Source: a virus. Taken from it: 64,000 bases of DNA. Below, piece after piece: positions 53,683-61,814 of the stretch; position 1 is the stretch's first letter; each line of letters begins with the position of its first letter. The stretch lies in the IMG/VR virus record IMGVR_UViG_3300020202_000066, positions 1 to 64,000 of that record. One strand, given 5' to 3'. The notes under the pieces were generated by a model. That model saw nothing but the letters and a program-made list of their open reading frames with translations, was not told the origin of the DNA and did not search any database. Both the position numbers and the translations under genes were made by a program.

Positions 53683-54629
53683 GGAGACCTCCCGGTCGAC
53701 CGGCGGCGCGGCACCTGGGGGTTGCAGGTGTTCCAGCCTCGGGTCGATCCGAGGGGCACTGTACACGCTTCGACGTCGAGTCAAGCGGACCCGCGAGAAA
53801 CCACCGGGCGAGGTATGACTCGGTGAGTCAAGACGACCCGCGCGCAGGCGCGCGCGCACGTGGGGAGGGGGGAATTCCAAGATGTTGCCCGCAACTTCAC
53901 ATGAAGCGGCCGGTCGTTTCCTCCCCTCTCTTCTCCACGCGCGCGCGAGTACTACTAGCGAGCTGAGTCCCCACTCGGCCGAAGAGAATCCGAGGGCCCG
54001 GTCGGGCTCGTGGCGTGCCCTCCCTCTTGGGCTTCCCGCTTCCTGCGCCGCTCTCCGCCCCTCCCGGCCGGCTTTCTCCCGCTCCTGCCCTCGCCCGCCC
54101 CTCCCGCTCCGCTCGGCTTCGCCCTCGCTCCTGGCCGTCGTTTCAGCTCCGCCCGACGGACCCGGTACGGGGGATCGGACCCCCTCCGGGTCCCTTGCCC
54201 TTCCGCTTCCCATCTAGGTTTCCGCGGGTTTCATAGCGCCACTTTGTGCACGCTGAAACCAAGTGCTCTCACGGTGCTCCTGTTCTGCCCGGCCGGCCGG
54301 TCTCCGGATGCACCTCTGCCTGGTCTGTCTTGCGCGGGTGGTTGTCGTTCCCTCTCCGACCGGAAACGCGCAGTTGAGGGACGGGGATGGGGGCGAGAAA
54401 AGTGCGCGCATGGGTTGCGAGGGGGGTCAGAGCTGCTAGGGTCCGGGATGTGGGCGGTCTGGCCGGGACCGCCGCTGGTGGGGGGAGCGGACCGCGGTTG
54501 CTTGGCCGCGGAGGGCAGGGGATGCGCGCAGTGGGGCTTTCGCGGGGTGGGGTTCCTCGCGGAGTCGTTCGCTGTGTGCCGCTGGTCCCGATGCCCTTGA
54601 GCCCGGCTGTCGTCCTGACGGGAGGCCCT
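53683..54629. other. long non-coding region with strand asymmetry (candidate cos/pac)
   Basis: About 947 bases without a supported gene. From about 54000 to 54200 the plus strand is strongly pyrimidine-rich (repeats of CCCTCC, GCTCC), then from 54370 to 54560 it is G-rich. Inverted repeats occur at 54158-54193. Next to a small-terminase-like gene and between divergent operons, it is a natural candidate for a packaging or end site. Confidence 0.45.
54158..54193. repeat. nested inverted repeat
   Basis: Outer arms GGACCCGG/CCGGGTCC, inner arms GGGGG/CCCCC. A strong hairpin or protein-binding dyad within the candidate packaging region. Confidence 0.6.
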
Positions 54630-54989
54630 GTGACTGAGCCTGTGGTGATCGCGCAGCAGAGTGATCGATCCGCGGAGGAGTACAACGACCCCGACACGAA
54701 GCGCTACGTCGTCGGAGTCGTGCGCGAGGTCCTGTGTCAGGCCGGGTCCATCCTCGGTGAGGTGGCGCTCGCGGCTGACCGGCTCGATGTCGTGGTGGAC
54801 GGCATCGCCTGTGGGAACAGCCTCCTCGACGACCTGAAGAAGCTCGGGGACGGGGCGGCGGACATGACGGCCGCGGGGGCTGCTGCGAGGGACCACGCGG
54901 CGACCATCGTCGCCCAGATCGTGGCGTTCTTCCACATGACGAAGCGGGACTTCGCTCCCGTGACCCCCGCGCCGCTGAGGAGCCTCTGA
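54630..54989 (+). CDS. helical hypothetical protein (119 aa)
   Basis: GTG 54630 behind GGGAGG. Helical, with SILGEVALAADRLDVVVDGI and ARDHAATIVAQIVAFFHMTK. No family recognised. First gene of a plus-strand run. Confidence 0.72.
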   Translation: MTEPVVIAQQSDRSAEEYNDPDTKRYVVGVVREVLCQAGSILGEVALAADRLDVVVDGIACGNSLLDDLKKLGDGAADMTAAGAAARDHAATIVAQIVAFFHMTKRDFAPVTPAPLRSL

Positions 54990-55411
54990 TGTCGGAGGTC
55001 GTCGACCTCGCCCGGGTGCGCTCTGTGACGCGGCTCCGCTACGAGCTCGCGATCGCCGCGGGGCGTGTGCTCGGAGCTGTGCTCGCGCTCCGGTGGGACC
55101 GCCTCGACCTGTACGAGGCATGCGAGGCGGGCATCGTCCGGGTGAAGGTCACCAGCGGCGACGCGATGGTCACGCTGCAGACCTTTCGGCCGACGCGGAT
55201 GCACATCCTCGCGGAGAGCACCGACATCGGAGGACCTACCGGGAACGAGGTGGACAGCGTGCCAGCCGACAGCCTCGAGGTGGGCATCGGTCTGGTGATG
55301 CTTACCCAGCTGGCCGTGCTCCGGAAGTCCGCGATGGAGCCACGGAGGAGTGCGCTGGGGGATGAGCTCAGGCGGATCATCCGGCGCGGGAAGGTGGCTG
55401 TCGGTGGGTAA
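54989..55411 (+). CDS. hypothetical protein (140 aa)
   Basis: TGATG overlap. Begins with helices (LRYELAIAAGRVLGAVLAL), then beta-like VRVKVTSGDAMVTLQTF. No family recognised. Confidence 0.7.
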   Translation: MSEVVDLARVRSVTRLRYELAIAAGRVLGAVLALRWDRLDLYEACEAGIVRVKVTSGDAMVTLQTFRPTRMHILAESTDIGGPTGNEVDSVPADSLEVGIGLVMLTQLAVLRKSAMEPRRSALGDELRRIIRRGKVAVGG

Positions 55412-55805
55412 GAGTCCCTACTGGCTCAGGAGCGGGTCACTGCGTCACGGGTCGGCTCGCCTTGATGCTGAGGGGTTGCCGCCTGAACCGATCGGTGCCG
55501 GCGCCGACGAGTGGCCGAAGTGTCGCAAGTGCTCCCGGCGGATGCCGGAGGGACGCTTCGGTTTCTGCTCCAACCGCTGCTCGATGCTCTACCACCAGTG
55601 TGGCTTCAACGCCTCCCACAAGCGGCCGATGGTGCGGGCCTTCTTCGAGAAGGTGGCGAGCCTGATCGAGTCGGATATGCCGCCGGCGGTCCGAGCTGCT
55701 CTCGAAGAGTTCCTCGCGGAGCACAAGGGCGCTGCATGGTCGGGGTTCGAGAGCTGGTTCACTGAAGAGCTGTGCCGCCGCATCACCGGCCGTAGGAGGG
55801 TCTGA
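55404..55805 (+). CDS. zinc-finger hypothetical protein (133 aa)
   Basis: GTG 55404. WPKCRKCSRRMPEGRFGFCS and NRCSMLYHQC suggest a FCS-type zinc finger; the second half is helical (AFFEKVASLIESDMPPAVRA). Confidence 0.7.
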   Translation: MGKSPYWLRSGSLRHGSARLDAEGLPPEPIGAGADEWPKCRKCSRRMPEGRFGFCSNRCSMLYHQCGFNASHKRPMVRAFFEKVASLIESDMPPAVRAALEEFLAEHKGAAWSGFESWFTEELCRRITGRRRV

Positions 55806-55808
55806 GCT

Positions 55809-56216
55809 GTGGAGATCGTCAATGCCCGGCGCGGGCAGAACCCGTTCGCCGGCTACGCTGGCCAGTGGATCCTCCTCTACCAGGATCCGGGGTTCCGGCT
55901 CCCGTTCTGCTTCTGGGACGAGACGCGGCAGCGCATCCCCACCTTCAAGTCGAAGGACGACGGCATTCGTGCGATGCAGTACCACGCCGTCTCTCGCGGC
56001 TTCTGGGCTATCTACGGCCGGTACGAACCCAAGTTGGTTCAGTACGAGAGCATGAAGGAGTTCGCGGACTACTACCACCAGATGCACTACACGCTGGAGA
56101 TCCCCGTGGTCTGGTTCGGCTCCGTCGCCGAGATGGACGAGGTCGCCGAGTGCCGCCGGCTGATCACGCCCGGTGTGGTCCCGACGATGACAGGACTCAT
56201 GGCGGTGGGCGAGTGA
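55809..56216 (+). CDS. hypothetical protein (135 aa)
   Basis: GTG 55809 with GGAGG about 10 bases before. Rich in aromatic residues (WILLYQDPGFRLPFCFWDE, YYHQMHYTLEIPVVWFG). Likely a folded soluble domain; no family recognised. Confidence 0.7.
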   Translation: MEIVNARRGQNPFAGYAGQWILLYQDPGFRLPFCFWDETRQRIPTFKSKDDGIRAMQYHAVSRGFWAIYGRYEPKLVQYESMKEFADYYHQMHYTLEIPVVWFGSVAEMDEVAECRRLITPGVVPTMTGLMAVGE

Positions 56217-56344
56217 CCCGCCACGAGGGTGATCCGGAGCTTGTGCGTGACGCCCGAGCCCTAGCCCTGTCCTTCGTCGCACTCATCCTGACCATCCTGA
56301 CCGTGGCGCTGTGGTGCGCAGCGTTGCCTATCCCGGCGGTCTGA
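56213..56344 (+). CDS. 43-residue membrane protein
   Basis: GTG 56213, GTGA overlap. MTRHEGDPELVRDARALAL then a membrane helix (FVALILTILTVALWCAALP). Confidence 0.65.
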   Translation: MTRHEGDPELVRDARALALSFVALILTILTVALWCAALPIPAV

Positions 56345-56345
56345 C

Positions 56346-56972
56346 GTGGGACGCCCGCGCACCCGCAAGCCCAAGACCTGCACGGCCTGCGGCCAGGTGT
56401 TCGAGGACAGGACGAAGGCCGGCGACCGCCGGCGGTGCCGCCTGCCCGGGTGCGGCTGGAAGTGCACCTGCTACTACTGCAAGGCGCCCTTCGTGAGCCA
56501 CGGTCCTCGTCCGCCGACGATCTGTCGCGCGGAGGAGTGCCAGCTGAAGTACAAGCGCAACCGGCAGCGCGCCTACTACCGGCGGCCGGAGAACGTCGAG
56601 AAGGTCAAGGGCTGGTGGGCGAACGCCCGCGCCAAGGCGCTGGCGGCCGCGAAGGCGAAGCAGGCAGAGCTCGCGAAGAAGGGGATCAAGAAGTGCCTGA
56701 CTGCGATCCGTGACCCGAGCTACCCCTACGTCGACAAGCGCAAGAAGCGGCGCCGGGACCGGGTCTGCGAGAACTACAAGATGGGCTGGTGCTACGCCGT
56801 GAAGCCCGAAGCCCGGTGCCCGCTCCGCCAGGCGGACCGGCCGGGATGTTCGATGTTCAAGCCGACGTCTGAGTGGCTCGCGAAACAGAAGCCCGCGCCG
56901 GACGTACCGCCGAAGAAGGCTAGAACGCCAGACGAGCCTGGTACTGGATCAGCTCCGGCATCGGATACGTGA
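56346..56972 (+). CDS. Cys-rich basic protein (208 aa)
   Basis: GTG 56346. Zinc sites CTACGQVF, CRLPGCGWKCTCYYC; long basic helix (ARAKALAAAKAKQAELAKKG); then CENYKMGWCYAVKPEARC. Probably nucleic-acid binding. Its last 53 bases overlap the converging baseplate gene. Confidence 0.72.
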   Translation: MGRPRTRKPKTCTACGQVFEDRTKAGDRRRCRLPGCGWKCTCYYCKAPFVSHGPRPPTICRAEECQLKYKRNRQRAYYRRPENVEKVKGWWANARAKALAAAKAKQAELAKKGIKKCLTAIRDPSYPYVDKRKKRRRDRVCENYKMGWCYAVKPEARCPLRQADRPGCSMFKPTSEWLAKQKPAPDVPPKKARTPDEPGTGSAPASDT

Positions 56973-57303
56973 TCCCGCTGCCGTAGTCCAAGACGATCTC
57001 TGCCTCGTACAGGCCGGGGTCGACCAGATCGGTGGCGGCCCAGTCGTAGTGGGCGAGCCCGCCGACCGCGTTGTCCACGTCCATCTCGGTGTCGTCGGCG
57101 TTGATCACCGTTGTGTCGCCGGCGCGGCGGAGCTTGAAATGCGGCGTGATGCTGGTGAGGTTCAGCGCTGTCCCGTCCGGGTTCGTGAACGCGAACTCCT
57201 GTCGCGGGCGCCTGGCTCCGGTGACGATCGGGATGACCACACTGCGGAAGTCTGCGCCCACGGTCAGGACCTTCGTGGTGAGCCGGATCTCGATCGCGCT
57301 CAT
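56920..57303 (-). CDS. BppU-like baseplate upper protein domain (127 aa)
   Basis: ATG 57303 behind GGAGGCC. EFAFTNPDGTALNLTSITPH, then GGLAHYDWAATDLVDPGLYEA fits the Ig-like N-terminal domain of BppU (DUF2479), used to hold receptor-binding proteins on the baseplate. First of the leftward fibre genes that runs to the window end. Confidence 0.72.
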   Translation of the reverse strand: MSAIEIRLTTKVLTVGADFRSVVIPIVTGARRPRQEFAFTNPDGTALNLTSITPHFKLRRAGDTTVINADDTEMDVDNAVGGLAHYDWAATDLVDPGLYEAEIVLDYGSGITYPMPELIQYQARLAF

Positions 57304-58112
57304 TGAGGCCTCCGGTCCAGCCGGTCAAGGATCCGCTGGACGTCCCGTCCCATCCGCTCGACCTTCGCCTTGATCTCGGGCACACCTTGGACGACGGCAA
57401 CGCGCTCGATGATCTGATCGCGGCACGTCGAGCCGAGCCACATTAGCGATGCGCCCAGCACGGTCACGAGGCTCCAGAGCAGGAAGTCCCGACCTGCCCA
57501 CCATGCCTTCGCGAGCGCCGGAAGGGTCATCCCTGCGATCTGCTGCTTCGCCGTGCTCACTGACTTGGCCAGCTGGAGAACCTCTTGATCTCGGACTGCT
57601 GCGCCGTTGTTGACCTGCCTCACGGTGCTGGAGATCAGCTCACTCAGGCTCTCGATGCCGCCGGAGACGTCGGCGAATCCCTTGCGAGTTTCCTCGACAA
57701 ACGCGTCGAGCCCCTTCTGGATGCTGTCGATCCGGTAGGCGGTGTCCGCGTCCATCATCGCCTTGCGCACGATGCCGACGAAGCTGTAGCTGTCCCCAAC
57801 CAGCTGAGGCTTGTAGAACACCGGCAGATGACGCGGCGCGCGGAAGTGTTGGTCCGCAGTGAGGAAGATCACACGGATGGACGGGTGGTGCTCGATGATC
57901 CAGGCCGCGAGCGCCTCCCCATTCATCCCTGGGAGGGTTACGTCGGCGACCACGACGCTGATGGAGTTGCGCTTCAGCCGCTCAATGGCCGCCGCGGCCG
58001 TCGGGACACCCTCAGGATGCAGACCGGCCTCAGTGAGGATGTGTTGCATCAGGTCGAGCACGTCCTGATCGTCGTCGACTACCAACACTGTGCGCGGGCC
58101 GGTGCTGGACAT
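57300..58112 (-). CDS. response-regulator receiver protein with membrane anchor
   Basis: 270 residues from ATG 58112 (GGAGGG upstream). Residues 8-125 are a CheY-like receiver domain with every phosphorylation residue: Asp13-15 (VVDDDQD), phospho-acceptor Asp57 (VVADVTLPGMNG), Thr85 (IFLTADQ), Lys101 (FYKPQ). Instead of a DNA-binding output it has a coiled coil (about 135-200), a membrane helix (about 215-235, LLWSLVTVLGASLMWL) and a second coiled coil. ATGA-coupled to a baseplate gene. No partner histidine kinase is seen. Role unknown; host two-component signals may feed into it. Confidence 0.88.
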   Translation of the reverse strand: MSSTGPRTVLVVDDDQDVLDLMQHILTEAGLHPEGVPTAAAAIERLKRNSISVVVADVTLPGMNGEALAAWIIEHHPSIRVIFLTADQHFRAPRHLPVFYKPQLVGDSYSFVGIVRKAMMDADTAYRIDSIQKGLDAFVEETRKGFADVSGGIESLSELISSTVRQVNNGAAVRDQEVLQLAKSVSTAKQQIAGMTLPALAKAWWAGRDFLLWSLVTVLGASLMWLGSTCRDQIIERVAVVQGVPEIKAKVERMGRDVQRILDRLDRRPQ

Positions 58113-58137
58113 GGTCTAGGCCCTCCGGGGATGCGCG

Positions 58138-58569
58138 CTACTGGTTCATACCGCGGCCCGTGAACACAGCCGCCGCGGCGTCGTTGTTCGTGATCCGGTA
58201 CTTGCCCCACCCGGATGGAAGGAGCTGGAGGTCTGACCCGCCCTGTGCGGTGTTGATGGTGATGGTGTTGACGGCAGTGGTGCCAGCGGCGCTGGTCGCG
58301 GCCCACTTCGTGAAAGGGCCCGCCTGCGAGTTTGACTGCAGCACCTCGATCGTTACGTTGACGCTCCCCACGGTCGTGACGACCCAGTCCACGCCGTGGA
58401 TCGTCGAGTCGCCGATGTAGAACGGCTGCGTGGTCGTGGCTGACGTGCCGGCCGCGACATACTGGCTAGTGAAGAGCCGGTCGATAGACGGGGCGTAGAC
58501 CTTCGAGTGAGCGCTGCTGACGGCCGGCAGCGCGCAGAGCAGGAGTGCAATCAGCAGCCACCGCGTCAT
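58138..58569 (-). CDS. exported hypothetical protein (143 aa)
   Basis: ATG 58569 behind GGGAGGG begins with a signal peptide (MTRWLLIALLLCALPAVSSA). ATG 58620, also with a ribosome site, is an alternative. The mature part is beta-rich (QPFYIGDSTIHGVDWVVTTV). In a fibre operon, so perhaps a small adhesin or fibre accessory; export of a phage structural protein would be unusual. Confidence 0.65.
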   Translation of the reverse strand: MTRWLLIALLLCALPAVSSAHSKVYAPSIDRLFTSQYVAAGTSATTTQPFYIGDSTIHGVDWVVTTVGSVNVTIEVLQSNSQAGPFTKWAATSAAGTTAVNTITINTAQGGSDLQLLPSGWGKYRITNNDAAAAVFTGRGMNQ

Positions 58570-58634
58570 CGCACCCTCCCTTTCGATGGTGTAGCACTGG
58601 GCGAACTTCTTGGACTTCATCGCTCAACCTCTCT

Positions 58635-59846
58635 TCAGTGCAACGGCCGGATGACGATCCGCTCGCGTACCAGAGTGTTGCCTGCCGCGGCATCGCCCCA
58701 CTGCACCGCTACGCCGAGGTTCTTGGCGGTGGTGGTGTCCGCGGCGGTGCTTCCGCGCTTGGATCGGCCCGCGTCGCCTGTCCCATTGGTGATCGAGCCT
58801 GAGAGGCTGCCCGCTACCGTGCCGCTCGCACCTACCGCTCGAAACTCAACGAGCCCCTTCACCGACCACGCCGCATCGGTCAAACTTGCGTCCACATCGA
58901 AGGCGGGGGTTCGCGCAACGACGGTGCTCCCGTACATCAGCGCAAATGTGATGCTCGTTGGCGATGCGCTCGTAGAGAGCTTTCCGGATGCGAGGATCTC
59001 CCACGCTTGGCCCAACACTGCCGACGATGCTGCCAGCGAGAGCGTCGGGGTCAGCATCGTCTCCGTGGTAGTGTTGGCGATCGGGCTCGTGTCGTCGGTG
59101 CTGACGTACTTGTCGGCCCGGAGGGCAAGGATCCCGCTCCATGCGGAGTAGCTCCCAGTGCCGGTGAGTGCGCTGATCGTCGGCGCATCGGCGTCGACCT
59201 CGATCGTGATGATCAAGTCTGTCGGCGATCCTGGTGTCGTGCGTCGCACCAACAAGATTGCGTCGTGAGAGGCGTTCGACTTAAGAACGAGGGCGAAGTC
59301 ACCTGCGCCATTGTAGTCGTTGAAGCCAGCGTCAGAGATCGGCGGGATGGTGCGGTACTCGTCTGCCGTGAGATCCATCCGCACTGAGAAGACGTAGGAC
59401 TTCGCAGCCGCCAGTGCGCTTCCGCCGGCGGGGGGCGCGATAGACACTCGAAGCGTCTGTCCACCGAAATTGTGGACGAAGTTGGCTACGAACGCATAGT
59501 CGTCGGTGTTGCCTCCGAGCGTTCTGCTGTACTTCACGATGCGCTTCGTGCCCACGATGGTGACCACACCGTCGGAATTTGTGATGTCAGCATAGGCGCC
59601 AGCCGGCCCGGTTGATCCGGTTGATCCGGTTGCACCCGTCGCGCCCGTGGCTCCGGCAGAGCCAGCGGGGCCTGCTGAACCTGCCGCGCCGGTGCTTCCG
59701 GTTGCGCCTGTGGATCCCGTCGCGCCCGTGGCTCCCGTAGCACCGGTAGCTCCGGTCGCGCCGATACCACCGCCGGCCCCAGCTCCCGCCCAGCCGAATG
59801 CGGAGGAGTGAAGGACGAGGAGCAGAACTGCCGTGCGGATTCTCAT
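58635..59846 (-). CDS. exported collagen-like fibre protein
   Basis: 403 residues from ATG 59846 (GGAGGCGCT upstream). Signal-like N-terminus ([20 protein letters not shown]), then a run of GAT/GST/GPA triplets (collagen-like triple helix), then a beta-rich globular C-part of about 300 residues. Phage fibres often use Gly-X-Y stalks with a receptor-binding head, but a signal peptide is odd for a virion protein. Confidence 0.75.
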   Translation of the reverse strand: MRIRTAVLLLVLHSSAFGWAGAGAGGGIGATGATGATGATGATGSTGATGSTGAAGSAGPAGSAGATGATGATGSTGSTGPAGAYADITNSDGVVTIVGTKRIVKYSRTLGGNTDDYAFVANFVHNFGGQTLRVSIAPPAGGSALAAAKSYVFSVRMDLTADEYRTIPPISDAGFNDYNGAGDFALVLKSNASHDAILLVRRTTPGSPTDLIITIEVDADAPTISALTGTGSYSAWSGILALRADKYVSTDDTSPIANTTTETMLTPTLSLAASSAVLGQAWEILASGKLSTSASPTSITFALMYGSTVVARTPAFDVDASLTDAAWSVKGLVEFRAVGASGTVAGSLSGSITNGTGDAGRSKRGSTAADTTTAKNLGVAVQWGDAAAGNTLVRERIVIRPLH

Positions 59847-59873
59847 AGCGCCTCCATCCCCCCGGGGTTCCAA

Positions 59874-60272
59874 CTACTGGTCCACTCGGTTTTCGGTGAT
59901 GTCAATCTGAACCGTCGTGTCCGCGCCGTTGCCCGCATCGTCCGTGACTCGCACTCGGATCAATGGGAGCCACGTGTCCGGGATGTTGACTGCGTGCGGA
60001 CTAGAGTCCGAGATCGTGATGAGAGCTCCTTGGACTTCCAGCTCCGGGGTCAGTGCTGTGTACTTTGTATCCGTGTCGGCGGTCGCACCCTCGACGAAGA
60101 CCTTCAGGGCGGGGCTCGATCCGGCAGCCTTGATCCAGAGGGACATCTTCCCGATGCCCCGCTTGTGCCGGAAAGGAGTGCTTTTGATGTTCTGGCTGGC
60201 GCCCGGCACAGCAGTGCCGGCGGGCAGCAGCGTCTTGACGTTGTACTCAAGGTCGAGCAGGTCAACGGCCAT
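59874..60272 (-). CDS. fibre-region beta-rich protein (132 aa)
   Basis: ATG 60272 behind GGAGG. LLDLEYNVKTLLPAGTAVPG then Ig-like ITISDSSPHAVNIPDTWLPL. Likely a small structural or tail-fibre domain. Confidence 0.68.
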   Translation of the reverse strand: MAVDLLDLEYNVKTLLPAGTAVPGASQNIKSTPFRHKRGIGKMSLWIKAAGSSPALKVFVEGATADTDTKYTALTPELEVQGALITISDSSPHAVNIPDTWLPLIRVRVTDDAGNGADTTVQIDITENRVDQ

Positions 60273-60285
60273 GGCTCCTCCGTGA

Positions 60286-61092
60286 CTAGCGGTTCTGGCC
60301 CGCGTCCCGCACCGTGCCGGCGTATGGAATCGTGACCGCGAGCATCGTGGTGTCCCGCACGACGGTCTCCGCGTAGCCTCCGACGATGCCGTGACCCCAG
60401 CGGGCGAAGCTGCAGTCCTTGAACAACGCGGAGGTCTCGCCAGCGCCGCCTGCATTGACCCACGCGCCGTACGTCCCGGATCTGGTGACAGCCAGCGAGA
60501 ACGAGCAGTCGGAGACCACGGTGCCGCCGGCACGATCCAGATGCAGGCCGACAACCTCGCCGCCCGCCGGTACCGTCATGCCCACCACGGAGCAGTGCTC
60601 GACCCGCATTCCGGGGCCAATCGCCTTGAACCCCATCGGGCGCGTCGAGCTGGCGAGTGTGGATCCGCCGGCGTCACTCACGGTGCAGTCACGGATGCGC
60701 CCGGCGCGACCATCGATCCAGAGACCGAGGTACGTTGGGGTGACCGAGAGGTTCGCCATCTCGTGACCTGATCCGCCGAGATACCCGCAGCAGTAGAAGC
60801 CGCGAATCGAGCCATTGCGGACGCGCACGTTGGTGCGGCCGGAACACCACACGCCGAAAGCGATCGTGCCGGTACCGGCGTTGCCGACGAGCGCGTGGCC
60901 GCCGAGATCCAGCGTCACGTCGTTGGCGGCAATGACAACCGCATGTCCGGTGGCGTGCGGATAGGAGAGTGTGGAGGCAAGGCGGTACTCGCCCGGAGCC
61001 GAGATGCTGACGGGGAGGCTCGCGATCTGGATGGGCGCGGCGATGGCGCCTGCCGAGAGCAGCGCGATCAGCGCCAGGTGGAGCAGCCGCAT
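60286..61092 (-). CDS. right-handed beta-helix protein with signal peptide
   Basis: 268 residues. Signal-like start (MRLLHLALIALLSAGAIAAP), then pectin-lyase-type repeats: VVIAANDVTLDLGGHALVGN, NVRVRNGSIRGF, GRIRDCTVSDAGG, MRVEHCSVVGM, TVVSDCSFSLA, SALFKDCSFAR. Parallel beta-helices in phages are tail spikes or depolymerases; this one may instead be exported. GGAGGCGGC precedes the ATG. Confidence 0.8.
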   Translation of the reverse strand: MRLLHLALIALLSAGAIAAPIQIASLPVSISAPGEYRLASTLSYPHATGHAVVIAANDVTLDLGGHALVGNAGTGTIAFGVWCSGRTNVRVRNGSIRGFYCCGYLGGSGHEMANLSVTPTYLGLWIDGRAGRIRDCTVSDAGGSTLASSTRPMGFKAIGPGMRVEHCSVVGMTVPAGGEVVGLHLDRAGGTVVSDCSFSLAVTRSGTYGAWVNAGGAGETSALFKDCSFARWGHGIVGGYAETVVRDTTMLAVTIPYAGTVRDAGQNR

Positions 61093-61104
61093 AGCGCCGC
61101 CTCC

Positions 61105-61227
61105 TCAGTAGTCGATCACCACCGTGGTGAGGATGACTTCCTGAGTGACCTCGGTGACGATGGACTCAACTGTAGCCGCGGACACGACGACTTCCTGAGT
61201 CACCGTCGTCTCGATGATCGCTGACAT
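61105..61227 (-). CDS. 40-residue protein with internal repeat
   Basis: ATG 61227 to TGA 61105. Two related halves: TTVTQEVVVSAATVES and TEVTQEVILTTVVIDY. Beta-prone. RBS weak. Lies between the membrane protein and beta-helix genes. Confidence 0.5.
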   Translation of the reverse strand: MSAIIETTVTQEVVVSAATVESIVTEVTQEVILTTVVIDY

Positions 61228-61236
61228 TCAGATTCA

Positions 61237-61713
61237 CTACGCAGCTGGTGAGGGTGGCTTGGGTACCCCGATGCCGGGGCTCTGCGGTTGGGCGGCTTTG
61301 AGCCGAGCGTGGATCGCCAGCGCTAGGCTATCCAGCATCTCCTGGCTGAAGGCCGGTACCGCTGGAGTCGACTGCGTTGCAGGCAGCGAGGCCTTCTCCA
61401 TCTCCCGTCGATGCGTCCATTCTGCGAGAGCCTTGACGTCGAAGCTGGGAGGGCGAGCCTTGCCGAGGGCTCGCCAGAGGTCGTCGGCGTACTTGAGTCC
61501 CTTCTCCAGCCAGTCGTGGTCATCCTCCGGATTCTGGCGTCGGTACTTCGCGACCATGGCGTAGGCGCCAGCAAGGATGGTCTGGACGTCCTCCTGGAGC
61601 TCCTTGTTCTGCAGGTACTTGCCGAGACCCCAGTAGCCGAGGATCGCCAGGACGACGAACGCGACGGCGTCCACATGCGCATGTAGAAACGCAAGTACCT
61701 GATCGAGAGACAC
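61237..61713 (-). CDS. membrane protein with long cytoplasmic tail (158 aa)
   Basis: GTG 61713 is placed because GGAGG lies eight bases before; GTG 61722 touches that site. N-terminal helix (AVAFVVLAILGYWGLGKYLQ), then a helical domain (AYAMVAKYRRQNPEDD ... WLEKGLKYADDLWRAL) and a Pro-rich end. Size and layout resemble LLH-type holins, without proof. Confidence 0.65.
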   Translation of the reverse strand: MSLDQVLAFLHAHVDAVAFVVLAILGYWGLGKYLQNKELQEDVQTILAGAYAMVAKYRRQNPEDDHDWLEKGLKYADDLWRALGKARPPSFDVKALAEWTHRREMEKASLPATQSTPAVPAFSQEMLDSLALAIHARLKAAQPQSPGIGVPKPPSPAA

Positions 61714-61814
61714 TTGGATCACCTCCGGTCGAGGACAAGCGTTCGGGGGGCGAACTCTATCTCATCGCGCCGCTGAGGACGAGGCGCTGTCGATGTAGTC
61801 ATCGTAGCCGAGAC

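Noticed and set aside
53683-54213. N-terminal extension of the small-terminase-like gene
   Set aside because: Codon pattern is not gene-like there, while GTG 53682 has a strong ribosome binding site.
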